From: Cellulomonas xiejunii
GTDB taxonomy: Bacteria; Actinomycetota; Actinomycetes; Actinomycetales; Cellulomonadaceae
Reading direction: 5' to 3'
Assembly (NCBI RefSeq): GCF_024508315.1
Contig: NZ_CP101987.1
Span: forward strand, 1,364,001 to 1,428,000
DNA: 64,000 bases
Shown: in pieces, positions 8,640 to 17,404 of the stretch
Layout: each line of letters starts with the position of its first letter
Position numbering within the stretch: the first letter of the stretch is position 1
Notes under the pieces: model-generated
What the model was told of the DNA's origin: nothing
The model's database searches: none
The model's input: the letters and a program-made list of their open reading frames with translations, nothing else
Position numbers and translations under genes: made by a program

Positions 8640-10078
8640 GCCGGCAGGACCTGGTCACGGCCGCGCTGCTCGGCCTGCGCCGCGCGGCGCCTGACGCGGA
8701 CCTCGGGCGGGGGCTGCCCGGGGCGGTGGGCCAGGCGGTGGAACGGGCACCGCGCACCACGGGGCCAGCCGGTCTGCTCGACGCGGCCGCGCTCGACGTG
8801 GTCGCACGCCGTGCCGGCACCGTGCAGCCGCGGCACACGGCCGAGCTGCCGACCGTTGCGGAGCCCGAGACGGCGCGCGTGGCCGCTGGGGCGGCGCGCG
8901 CACGCCTGGCGGGTCTGGTGACCCGCAGTGACGTCGTCGGGGACCTGCTCACGGTGCACTGGCTGCGGACCGCGGCCGAGCGGGGGTACGTCGTGCCGCC
9001 TGCGCTGCTGCCCGAGGTCCTCGGGTGGGCGACCCGACCAGCAGGGCGTGAGCACCGGGCGCTCGTCGCGGCGGTCCTGGGTGCGCGCGGCCGCTGGCTC
9101 GTGCAGCAGATTCCCGCGGGAGCCGCGACCGCCGTGCTGGACGCACCGGAGACACCGCCGAACGGCGACGCCGCCCGCGCGTCGGTGGACGAGCCGCAGT
9201 GGTCCCGGCGACCGGTCGCCGCGCGCACCGCGGACGTCGCCGCGATTCACGGCGACGTTCGTCCCGACGACGAGGAACGGTTGGCCCGGTGCCTGACCGA
9301 CCGAGCGGTGACCGTGCGCGAGGCCGCGGCGCAGGCGCTCGTCGACCTGCCAGGCTCCGGGTTCGCGCGCGACTGCGCCGAACGTGCCCTGGCGTGCGTG
9401 GCGGTCGAGCGGCAGCGCCTGCGCCGCGTGCTGGTCGTCACGCTCCCCGAGGACGACGCCACGGCGCCGTTCCAGGACATGCGGACGGGGGCCGGTGGCC
9501 GGCGCGCCCGGCTGCTGCGCGCGCTGGTCGCGGCCACGCCGCCGTCGGCGTGGACGGCACACCTGGGGCGGGACGCGGCCGACCTCGTGCGGATGGACGT
9601 GACCGACCAGCTCGCCGCGCAGCTGCACGCCGGGTGGCGTGACGCGGCCCGGCGCACGCGCGACGCCACGTGGGCGCAGGCGCTGCTCGAGGTGCATCCG
9701 GACGCCGTCGAGCTGCTGGCCGTCCTGCCCGACACGGCACGCGCCGCGGCGTTCGCCGCCGCTTTCCCGCACCGCGGGCCGGTGACCCGGGACAGCGCCC
9801 GGCGGATGCTCCGGCTCGCCGCCGTGCTCCCGATGCCGTGGCCCGGCACGGTCGTCGACGTCGTCCTGCGGCAGATCGTCCCCGACCCGCCGCTGTCCGA
9901 CTGGGAGATGCGCAGTGCCGAGCCGGTCCTCGCCGCCGGTCTGCCCCACGACGCGGGCACCGAGCAGCAGGTACGGGCCGTCGCCGACCGCTGCACCGCC
10001 CCCGGCACCGCGCAGGTCCTGCACGCGGTCGCCGACACCCTGATGACCCGCCGCGCGATCCTCGAGGAGCTGGCATGA
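8636..10078 (+). CDS. DUF5691 family protein
   Basis: 480-residue, largely alpha-helical protein resembling the DUF5691 family, whose members I recall beside SWIM and MoxR/VWA genes. It has helical-repeat character: successive Ala/Leu/Arg-rich helices such as VREAAAQALVDLPGSGFARDC and a conserved-looking LPLPWP-like segment (VLPMPWPGTVVDVVL). No catalytic motif is visible, so a scaffold role is likely but inferred. The GTGA start overlaps the SWIM stop and the gene's own stop overlaps the ATPase start, implying translational coupling through the operon. Confidence 0.8.
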   Translation: MSRQDLVTAALLGLRRAAPDADLGRGLPGAVGQAVERAPRTTGPAGLLDAAALDVVARRAGTVQPRHTAELPTVAEPETARVAAGAARARLAGLVTRSDVVGDLLTVHWLRTAAERGYVVPPALLPEVLGWATRPAGREHRALVAAVLGARGRWLVQQIPAGAATAVLDAPETPPNGDAARASVDEPQWSRRPVAARTADVAAIHGDVRPDDEERLARCLTDRAVTVREAAAQALVDLPGSGFARDCAERALACVAVERQRLRRVLVVTLPEDDATAPFQDMRTGAGGRRARLLRALVAATPPSAWTAHLGRDAADLVRMDVTDQLAAQLHAGWRDAARRTRDATWAQALLEVHPDAVELLAVLPDTARAAAFAAAFPHRGPVTRDSARRMLRLAAVLPMPWPGTVVDVVLRQIVPDPPLSDWEMRSAEPVLAAGLPHDAGTEQQVRAVADRCTAPGTAQVLHAVADTLMTRRAILEELA

Positions 10079-11166
10079 CCGACGTCGACACCCTGCTGCG
10101 ACCCCACGCCGAGCAGGCGTTCGCCCACGAGATCGCGGCGCTCGCGGCGTCGGACGACCGCCCGCGGCCGCCGGCGTGGCAGATGTCGCCCTGGGCGGTG
10201 GTGACGTACCTGCTCGGCGGCACGCTGCCGGACGGCACGGTGATCACGCCCAAGTACGTCGGCCCGCGCCGCGTCGTGGAGGTCGCGGTCGCCACCCTCG
10301 CGACCGACCGCGCGCTGCTGCTGCTCGGCGTGCCCGGGACCGCGAAGACGTGGGTCAGCGAGCACCTGGCGGCCGCCGTCAGCGGCCGGTCGACGCTCGT
10401 CGTGCAGGGGACGTCCGGCACCTCGGAGGACTCGATCCGCTACGGCTGGAACTACGCCCGCCTGCTCACCGAGGGACCCACCGCGGGCGCCCTGGTCGCG
10501 TCGCCGGTGATGACGGCCATGCGCGAGGCGGGGATCGCCCGCGTCGAGGAGCTCACCCGCATCCCCTCGGACGTCCAGGACGCGCTCATCACGGTGCTCT
10601 CCGAGAAGACGCTGCCGGTGCCCGAGCTCGGCACCGAGGTGCAGGCGGCGCGCGGGTTCAACGTCATCGCGACGGCCAACGACCAGGACCGCGGCGTCAA
10701 CGAGCTGTCCTCCGCGCTGCGTCGCCGGTTCAACACCGTCGTCCTCCCGCTGCCGGCGACGGCGGACGAGGAGGTCGAGATCGTCACCCGGCGGGTCGCG
10801 CAGCTCGGTGCGTCGCTCGAGCTGCCGGACGCGCCCCCGGCCGCCGAGGAGATCCGGCGCGTCGTCACCGTGTTCCGTGAGCTGCGGTCGGGCAGCACGC
10901 TCGACGGGCGCCAGGCGCTCAAGAAGCCGTCCGGCACCCTGTCCACGGCCGAGGCGATCTCCGTCGTCGCACACGGGCTCGCGCTCGCCGCGCACTTCGG
11001 GGACGGCGTCCTGCGCCCCGCCGACGTCGCCGCGGGGATCCTCGGCGCCGTCGTGAAGGACCCCGTCGCGGACACCGCCGTGTGGGTCGAGTACCTCGAG
11101 TCCGTCGCGCGCGAGCGCGACGGCTGGCACGAGTTCTACGGTGCGTGCCGCGAGGTCACCGGATGA
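10075..11166 (+). CDS. MoxR-type AAA+ ATPase
   Basis: 363-residue AAA+ ATPase of the MoxR group, which typically acts as a chaperone or remodeller with a VWA partner. Visible motifs are Walker A GVPGTAKT (85-92), sensor 1 IATAND (198-203) and the arginine-rich LRRRFN (215-220). The Walker B region reads IARVEEL (154-160), so the usual Asp-Glu is replaced by Glu-Glu. ATG overlaps the previous stop (ATGA). Being two genes from the VWA protein supports a functional pair. Whether the Glu-Glu Walker B hydrolyses ATP normally cannot be told from sequence. Confidence 0.9.
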   Translation: MTDVDTLLRPHAEQAFAHEIAALAASDDRPRPPAWQMSPWAVVTYLLGGTLPDGTVITPKYVGPRRVVEVAVATLATDRALLLLGVPGTAKTWVSEHLAAAVSGRSTLVVQGTSGTSEDSIRYGWNYARLLTEGPTAGALVASPVMTAMREAGIARVEELTRIPSDVQDALITVLSEKTLPVPELGTEVQAARGFNVIATANDQDRGVNELSSALRRRFNTVVLPLPATADEEVEIVTRRVAQLGASLELPDAPPAAEEIRRVVTVFRELRSGSTLDGRQALKKPSGTLSTAEAISVVAHGLALAAHFGDGVLRPADVAAGILGAVVKDPVADTAVWVEYLESVARERDGWHEFYGACREVTG

Positions 11167-13565
11167 CGGGCACCGCGGTGACGAGCACCGTGGTGGCACA
11201 GGCCGACGCGGGTGGCCCAGCGACGTCGGCAACGGACGACGTGCAGGACCACGCGCACGACGACGCAGCGGACGACGCACCGGACGACGCGACGCAGGCG
11301 CGGCCGCACGTCGTGCCGCAGGACGTCGGCGAGCCGCGGGTGCGGGTGCTCGGGGTCCGCCACCACGGCCCCGGATCGGCGCGTGCCGTCCGCGCCGCCC
11401 TGGACGCGTGGTCGCCGACGGTCGTGCTCGTCGAGGGTCCCGCCGACGCCGACCCGCTGACCGTGTTCGTCGGCCGGGACGGCATGGAGCCACCGGTCGC
11501 CCTCCTTGCGGTGACGGCCGACGAGCCGCGGCGCGCCGCCTGGTGGCCCTTCGCGGTGTTCTCGCCCGAGTGGCAGGCGCTGACGTGGGCGGCGGCGGGG
11601 GGCGTCCCGGTGCGCTTCATCGACCTGCCCGCAGCGGTCCAGCTCGCCCACGAGGCTTCGGACGAGGACGGTGACCAGCCGCAGGAGCTGCGCACCGACC
11701 CCGTCGCCGCGCTCGCGCACGCCGCCGGGTACGAGGACCCCGAGCGCTGGTGGGAGGACGTCGTGGAGTCCCGCGCGGCCGACGCGGCGCCGTTCGACGT
11801 CATCACCGACGCCATGGCCGCGTTGCGGGAGCACGAGCCCGCACTGCCCGACGACGGCTCGTCCGACGCCCCGGCGCACCTCCTGCGTGAGGCGCGGCGC
11901 GAGGCGCACATGCGCCAGCAGATCCGCGCCGCACTGCGGGAGGGGCACGAGCGCGTCGCCGTCGTGTGCGGCGCCTGGCACGCCCCCGTGCTGCGCGGCA
12001 GGCTGCCCGCCGCGGCCCCCGACGCGCGCCTCCTGCGCGGCCTGCCCCGCCGCAAGGTGAGCCTCACGTGGTCCCCGTGGACGACGTCGCGACTGGCGCT
12101 GCACTCCGGCTACGGCGCCGGTGTCGCGTCCCCGGGCTGGTACCAGCACCTGTTCACGTGTACCGACCGGGTCGTCGCACGGTGGCTCGTGGAGGTCGCG
12201 GGCGTGCTGAGGCGGCGCGACCTGCCGGTGTCGTCGGCGCACGTCATCGAGGCGACGAGGCTCGCCCAGGTCCTCGCCGCCGTGCGCGGACGGCCGCACC
12301 CGGGGCTGGCGGAGGTCACCGAGGCGACGCGGGCGGTCCTGTGCGAGGGTGACGACGCGCTGCTCGCGCACGTCACCGCAGACCTCGTCGTGGGGGAGCG
12401 GCTCGGAACCGTCCCCGACGACGTGCCGACCGTGCCCCTCGAGGCGGACCTGCGGGCGACCGCGCGGCGGCTGCGGCTGCCGTTCGAGGCCGCGCCCCGG
12501 ACGTTGGACCTCGACCTGCGCAAGGACACGGACCTCGCGCGCTCGCGCCTGCTGCACAGGCTCGCGCTGGTCGGTGTCGACTGGGGGACGACCGAGACGT
12601 CCCGCACCCGCACCACCGGCACGTTCCGCGAGACGTGGACGCTGCTGTGGCGGCCCGAGCTGACGGTCGCCCTGGTCGAGGCGGCACCGTGGGGTGCGAC
12701 CGTGCCCGCCGCCGCGTCGGCGCGCGTCGTCGCGGACGCCGCCGGGTCGGACCTGCCAGGCGTGACCGCTCTCGTCGAGCGCGCGCTCGTCGCGGACCTG
12801 CCCGACGCGCTCGACGGGCTGCTGCCGGTGCTGGACGCCCGCGCCGCCCAGGACGGGGACGTCGCCCACGTCCTGCGTGCCGTGCCCCCGCTGGTGCGGG
12901 CCCACCGGTACAGCGACGTCCGGGGGACGCGCGTCGAGGCGCTGGCACGCGTCGCGGACGCGCTGGTGGTGCGGGCGTGCGCGGCGCTGCCCGGTGCCGT
13001 CACCGGGATCGACGACGACGCGGCGCGGGTCCTGCGGGCCGACGTCGACGCCGCGCACGACGCGGTCCGGCTGCGGGACGACCCCGCCGGCAGTGAGCTG
13101 TGGTGGCGGACCGTGTCCGCGCTCGCGGACCGCACCGACGTGTCCGGGGTGCTGTCCGGGCGCGCCACGCGGCTCCTGCTCGACGCGGGGCACCTCGATC
13201 CCGACGAGGCGGCGAGCAGGTTCTCGCGCGCGCTGTCGCGCGGCACGCCGGCGCGCACCACCGCGGCGTGGGCCGAGGGGTTCCTCGACGGCGGCGGGTT
13301 GCTGCTCGCCGGCGACCGTCGGCTCTTGGGCGTGCTCGACGCGTGGGTGGGCGCCCTGCGGGACGACGACTTCACGGACGTCCTGCCGCTGCTGCGGCGG
13401 ACCTTCGGTGCCCTCCCCGCCGGCGAGCGACGCGCCGTCGGCACGGCCGTCGCCCAGCTCGGGAGAGCCGGGGCGGCCGCCGCCTCCGCCGACGTCGAGC
13501 TCGACCCGGAGCTGGTGCGTGCACCGCTCGCGACCGTGCTGCGCCTGCTGGGAGCCGCGACATGA
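11163..13565 (+). CDS. DUF5682 family protein with TIKI/EreA-like motif pattern
   Basis: 800-residue protein, largest in the operon. After a disordered acidic N-terminus (about 1-55), the segment RVLGVRHHGPGSAR (61-74) and VVLVEGPAD (87-95) begin a domain. Further on come REARREAHMRQQI (242-254) and VAVVCGAWHAPVL (265-277). The order His, Glu, Arg/Met, Gly-x-x-His resembles the metal-dependent TraB/TIKI and erythromycin-esterase/ChaN superfamily; that link is my inference. The C-terminal 450 residues are helical and unassigned. ATGA overlap with the ATPase and overlap with the VWA gene show it is an integral operon member. Confidence 0.82.
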   Translation: MTGTAVTSTVVAQADAGGPATSATDDVQDHAHDDAADDAPDDATQARPHVVPQDVGEPRVRVLGVRHHGPGSARAVRAALDAWSPTVVLVEGPADADPLTVFVGRDGMEPPVALLAVTADEPRRAAWWPFAVFSPEWQALTWAAAGGVPVRFIDLPAAVQLAHEASDEDGDQPQELRTDPVAALAHAAGYEDPERWWEDVVESRAADAAPFDVITDAMAALREHEPALPDDGSSDAPAHLLREARREAHMRQQIRAALREGHERVAVVCGAWHAPVLRGRLPAAAPDARLLRGLPRRKVSLTWSPWTTSRLALHSGYGAGVASPGWYQHLFTCTDRVVARWLVEVAGVLRRRDLPVSSAHVIEATRLAQVLAAVRGRPHPGLAEVTEATRAVLCEGDDALLAHVTADLVVGERLGTVPDDVPTVPLEADLRATARRLRLPFEAAPRTLDLDLRKDTDLARSRLLHRLALVGVDWGTTETSRTRTTGTFRETWTLLWRPELTVALVEAAPWGATVPAAASARVVADAAGSDLPGVTALVERALVADLPDALDGLLPVLDARAAQDGDVAHVLRAVPPLVRAHRYSDVRGTRVEALARVADALVVRACAALPGAVTGIDDDAARVLRADVDAAHDAVRLRDDPAGSELWWRTVSALADRTDVSGVLSGRATRLLLDAGHLDPDEAASRFSRALSRGTPARTTAAWAEGFLDGGGLLLAGDRRLLGVLDAWVGALRDDDFTDVLPLLRRTFGALPAGERRAVGTAVAQLGRAGAAAASADVELDPELVRAPLATVLRLLGAAT

Positions 13566-14809
13566 ACGGACCGACACCACCGCCGCCGGGGACTCCCGTT
13601 CCCGGCTCGCAGACCGACGTGTCGGTCGGGGACGACGTGCGGCTGCGCCGGTGGCGGTTGCTGCTCGGCGAGGCGGGGACCCCGGACGCGTCACTTCGGC
13701 TGACCGACGAGCAGCGGGCCATGGACGCCGCACTCGCGGCGCTCTACGACGTGCCTCCCGGCGAGGGTGGGGGCGGCTCCGGCGCCGGGCGCAGTGCCGG
13801 GCTCGGCGGGTCCGCGCCCCGGGTGGCGCGCTGGCTGGGCGACATCCGCACCTACTTCCCGTCGAGCGTCGTCGAGGTCATGCAGCGGGACGCGGTCGAC
13901 CGTCTGGGTCTGCGACGGCTGCTGCTGGAGCCCGAGCTGCTGGCCGCCGTCCAGCCCGACGTCGGGCTCGTCTCGACCCTGGTGTCGTTGCAGCGGCAGA
14001 TGCCGGAGACGACCCGCGCCACCGCCCGGCACGTCGTCGCCCAGGTGGTCGCCGAGATCGAGCGTCGCATCGCGACGGCGACCCGCTCGGCCGTCACCGG
14101 CGCGCTGCGTGGGGAGCGTACGCACCGCCCCCGCCCGCGGGACATCGACTGGCACGCGACGATCCGCGCGAACCTGCGCCACTGGCTGCCGGAGCACCGG
14201 ACGATCGTGCCGCACCGGCTCGTGGGCAGGTCGCGCTCGACGAGCACGGTCGCGCGGGACGTCGTCCTCGCGGTCGACCAGTCGGGATCGATGGCGGAGT
14301 CGGTGGTCTACTCCGCCGTCTTCGGTGCCGTCCTGGCCTCGATGCGTGCGCTGCGCACGTCGCTCGTCGTGTTCGACACCAGCGTCGTGGACCTCACCGA
14401 CCGGATCTCGGACCCCGTCGACCTGCTGTTCGGCACCCAGCTCGGCGGGGGCACCGACATCAACCGGGCGGTCACCTACTGCCAGGGTCTGGTCACCCGA
14501 CCGGCCGACACCCTGTTCGTGCTCATCAGCGACCTGTACGAGGGCGGTGCCCGCGAGGGCCTGCTGCGCCGCGTGGCGTCCATGCAGGCGTCGGGCGTGC
14601 AGGTCGTCGTGCTGCTCGCGCTCAGCGACTCCGGCGCGCCGGCGTACGACCGCGAGACGGCGGCCGACCTCGCCGCCCTGGGCGTGCCGGCGTTCGCGTG
14701 CACGCCGGACGCGTTCCCGGACCTGCTGGCCGTGGCGCTCGCCCGTGGCGACGTCGGTGCGTGGGTCGACCGTCACCGGGCGGTGGTGGCGGTCGGCACG
14801 GCGAGGTGA
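13562..14809 (+). CDS. VWA domain protein, partner of the MoxR-type ATPase
   Basis: 415-residue protein. Residues 1-85 are proline/glycine-rich and disordered, 86-225 helical, and 230-410 a von Willebrand A domain. The metal-binding MIDAS is intact: D239-x-S241-x-S243 (AVDQSGSMAES), T298 in LGGGTDINR and D324 in LISDLYEGG. MoxR/VWA pairs usually work as metal-dependent adaptors that couple the ATPase to a client. There is no signal peptide or TM, so the protein is cytoplasmic. It ends the operon and converges on glsA 62 bases away. Confidence 0.9.
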   Translation: MNGPTPPPPGTPVPGSQTDVSVGDDVRLRRWRLLLGEAGTPDASLRLTDEQRAMDAALAALYDVPPGEGGGGSGAGRSAGLGGSAPRVARWLGDIRTYFPSSVVEVMQRDAVDRLGLRRLLLEPELLAAVQPDVGLVSTLVSLQRQMPETTRATARHVVAQVVAEIERRIATATRSAVTGALRGERTHRPRPRDIDWHATIRANLRHWLPEHRTIVPHRLVGRSRSTSTVARDVVLAVDQSGSMAESVVYSAVFGAVLASMRALRTSLVVFDTSVVDLTDRISDPVDLLFGTQLGGGTDINRAVTYCQGLVTRPADTLFVLISDLYEGGAREGLLRRVASMQASGVQVVVLLALSDSGAPAYDRETAADLAALGVPAFACTPDAFPDLLAVALARGDVGAWVDRHRAVVAVGTAR

Positions 14810-14870
14810 TCGACGACCAGGGCGTCCCGTCACCCCGTCCAGACTGGGTACGGCGGCCTGCGTCGTGCGC

Positions 14871-15809
14871 TCAGTCCGTGCGTCGACCGAACACGTGCAG
14901 GTCCAGCTCCGCGCTGAGCACCTCGCACGCGATGCGCCCCCGCACGCTGGTGCCCTGGTCGTCGAGGGGAGGGCTGACGACGGCACCGCCGAGGGCACCG
15001 GGTGCCGCCAGCACGATCGCCCCCGACACGCTGGACTTCGCGGGGACGCCGACGCTGCGCATCCACCGGCCGGAGCCGTCGTACACGCCGCAGGTGGCCA
15101 TGACCGACACGACGTCGCGCGCCACGTGGGCCGGCAGGACGCGCTCGCCGGACACGGGGTTGACCCCGCCGCACGCGAGCGTCGCGCCCATGACGGCCAG
15201 GGCCCGCACGTCGACCAGCACCGCGCACGCACGCGCGTAGACCGCGACGGCGTCGTCGGCGCTCACGCTCAGGGTGCCCTCGGCGCGCATCAGGTGGGCG
15301 AGGGCGTGGTTCCGGTCTCCCAGCAGGTGCTCGCTGCGTGCGACGTCCTCGTCGACCACGAGGTCCTGGGCGGCGAACGCGGACAGCCCGCGCAGGATGC
15401 GCTCGTTGCGGCCGTCGACGTCCCCGCCGTCGACGAGCGCCGCGGTGAGCAGGGCGCCGGCGTTGACCATGGGGTTCGGCGGCCGGCCGGTGCCCGTCTC
15501 GAGCTTGATGGCGTCGAACGCCTCGCCTGTCGGCTCGATGCCGATGAGGTCCAGCGCCTCGCCCCGGGTGTCGACCAGCGCCAGCGCGAACAGGAACGGC
15601 TTGACGGCCGACTGCACGCTGACGGGCACGTCCGCCTGCTCGCTGGCGCGGACCGTGCCGTCGGGCAGCGCGAGGGCCACGCCGCACAGGTCGGGGTCGG
15701 CCTCCGCGAGCTGCGGGATGCTGTCGTCGACCGCCCCACCGGACTCGCCCCGTACCCGGTCCCGCAGGTCGTCGAGGTCGTAGGTGCGGGCGTCGGCGGG
15801 GCGCGTCAT
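14871..15809 (-). CDS. glsA: Glutaminase A
   Basis: 312-residue serine-dependent glutaminase that hydrolyses L-glutamine to glutamate and ammonia. It has the beta-lactamase-like fold with the S67-x-x-K70 pair in VSVQSAVKPFLF. Family stretches include KLETGTGRPPNPMVNAGAL, a tyrosine-containing VAVYARAC segment and a GIVLAAPGALGG-like region. Length is usual for the family (about 310). It is divergent from the gadB/gadC pair. Ammonia released by the enzyme consumes protons and the glutamate feeds the decarboxylase, so the neighbourhood suggests an acid-stress role rather than ordinary nitrogen metabolism. Confidence 0.93.
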   Translation of the reverse strand: MTRPADARTYDLDDLRDRVRGESGGAVDDSIPQLAEADPDLCGVALALPDGTVRASEQADVPVSVQSAVKPFLFALALVDTRGEALDLIGIEPTGEAFDAIKLETGTGRPPNPMVNAGALLTAALVDGGDVDGRNERILRGLSAFAAQDLVVDEDVARSEHLLGDRNHALAHLMRAEGTLSVSADDAVAVYARACAVLVDVRALAVMGATLACGGVNPVSGERVLPAHVARDVVSVMATCGVYDGSGRWMRSVGVPAKSSVSGAIVLAAPGALGGAVVSPPLDDQGTSVRGRIACEVLSAELDLHVFGRRTD

Positions 15810-15909
15810 GGGCTCATGCTGTCAGGGGTGCGTGGCGCGGCCCGACGTGAGGACCGAGCAGTCGATCCTCAGTGTGCGCGATCTCACAAGCGGACGTAGC
15901 GTGAAAGAA

Positions 15910-15930
15910 CGTCCCGGCGAAGTCGGGACG
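15910..15930 (+). promoter_or_regulatory. Leader hairpin upstream of gadB
   Basis: Seven-base stem CGTCCCG/CGGGACG with loop GCGAAGT, ending 23 bases before the gadB ATG. A -10-like TAGCGT at 15897-15902 would place transcription start about 7 bases later, so the hairpin would form at or near the 5' end of the mRNA. A role in mRNA stability or translation is possible but not demonstrated. Confidence 0.4.
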
Positions 15931-15953
15931 CCTGAGACAAGCCGGGGGGCACC

Positions 15954-17360
15954 ATGGTCACGAACACGCGTCGAGCCGCACGCCACGAGGGGGAGCCCGA
16001 CGTCGTCGAGCTCAACCCGCTCTTCGCCCGGCCCGGTGAGGCCACGTCGTTGCCGAAGTTCCGGCTGCCGGACGACGAGTCGCTGCCGCCGACCGCGTAC
16101 CAGATCGTCCACGACGAGGCGATGCTCGACGGCAACGCGCGGCTCAACCTCGCGACGTTCGTGGGCACGTGGATGGACGAGTACGCGTCTCGCCTCTACA
16201 TCGAGGCCGCCGACAAGAACATGATCGACAAGGACGAGTACCCGCAGACGGCCGCCGTCGAGACGCGGTGCTGGACGATGCTCGCCGACCTGTGGCACGC
16301 ACCCGACCCGGAGCACACCATCGGCACGTCGACCATCGGCTCGTCGGAGGCAGCCATGCTCGGCGGTCTCGCGCTCAAGCGCCGGTGGCAGCACGCCCGC
16401 CGAGCTGCGGGAAAGGCCGCGGACCGGCCGAACCTCGTCCTGTCGAGCGCCGTGCAGGTGTGCTGGGAGAAGTTCTGCAACTACTTCGAGGTCGAGGCGC
16501 GTTATGTGCCGATCTCGCTGGAGCACAAGGTGCTCGACGGGTACGAGCTCGAGAAGTACGTCGACGAGAACACGATCGGCGTCGTCGCGATCATGGGCGT
16601 CACGTACACGGGCATGTACGAGCCGGTGCAGCAGATCGCCGAGGCGCTCGACCGGATCCAGGAGGCGACCGGCAACGACGTGCCGATCCACGTCGACGGC
16701 GCGTCGGGCGCCATGATCGCGCCGTTCATCCAGCCGGACCTCGCGTGGGACTTCCGCGTGGCACGCGTCGCGTCGATCAACACGTCAGGTCACAAGTACG
16801 GGCTCGTCTACCCGGGGCTCGGCTGGGTCGTGTGGCGGGACCTGGAGTCCCTGCCGGAGGACCTCGTGTTCCGCGTGTCCTACCTGGGTGGCGACATGCC
16901 GACGTTCGCGCTGAACTTCTCGCGGCCCGGTGCGCAGGTGCTGCTGCAGTACTACCTGTTCATCCGGCTGGGTCGCGCGGGCTACACGGCCGTGCAGCAG
17001 ACGTCGCGCGACGTGGCGCTGTACCTCTCGGGCGAGATCGCGAGGATGCCGGCGTTCGAGCTGTGGAACGACGGGTCGGACATCCCGGTGTTCGCGTGGA
17101 GCCTGCGCGAGGGGCACACGCAGAACTGGAATCTCTACCACTTGTCGGAGCGGCTGCGGACCAAGGGATGGCTCGTCCCCGCGTACCCGATGCCCGACGA
17201 CCTCACCGACCTGACGGTGCAGCGCATCGTCGTGCGCAACGGCTTCAGCCATGACCTGGCGTCGGCGTTCCTGGTCGACCTGCGCGAGGAGGTCGCCTAC
17301 CTCGACGCGCTCACCGGGCCGATGCCCGTCGAGGGTCACCGCTCCGGGTTCCACCACTGA
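15954..17360 (+). CDS. gadB: Glutamate decarboxylase
   Basis: 468-residue PLP enzyme converting glutamate to GABA and CO2 with consumption of an intracellular proton. The Schiff-base lysine is K281 in INTSGHKYGLVYPG, and HVDGASGAM carries the cofactor-binding Asp248. Length and the SSEAAMLGGLALKRRW motif are typical of bacterial GadB. The ATG at 15954 follows a G-rich GCCGGGGGG site. The downstream antiporter gene begins 44 bases after its stop on the same strand, so the two are probably co-transcribed and end at the hairpin at 19075-19119. Confidence 0.95.
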   Translation: MVTNTRRAARHEGEPDVVELNPLFARPGEATSLPKFRLPDDESLPPTAYQIVHDEAMLDGNARLNLATFVGTWMDEYASRLYIEAADKNMIDKDEYPQTAAVETRCWTMLADLWHAPDPEHTIGTSTIGSSEAAMLGGLALKRRWQHARRAAGKAADRPNLVLSSAVQVCWEKFCNYFEVEARYVPISLEHKVLDGYELEKYVDENTIGVVAIMGVTYTGMYEPVQQIAEALDRIQEATGNDVPIHVDGASGAMIAPFIQPDLAWDFRVARVASINTSGHKYGLVYPGLGWVVWRDLESLPEDLVFRVSYLGGDMPTFALNFSRPGAQVLLQYYLFIRLGRAGYTAVQQTSRDVALYLSGEIARMPAFELWNDGSDIPVFAWSLREGHTQNWNLYHLSERLRTKGWLVPAYPMPDDLTDLTVQRIVVRNGFSHDLASAFLVDLREEVAYLDALTGPMPVEGHRSGFHH

Positions 17361-17404
17361 CCACCCGGTCCGAACCGTCCCGTAGTTCCGGCAGGGGGAG
17401 AGTC

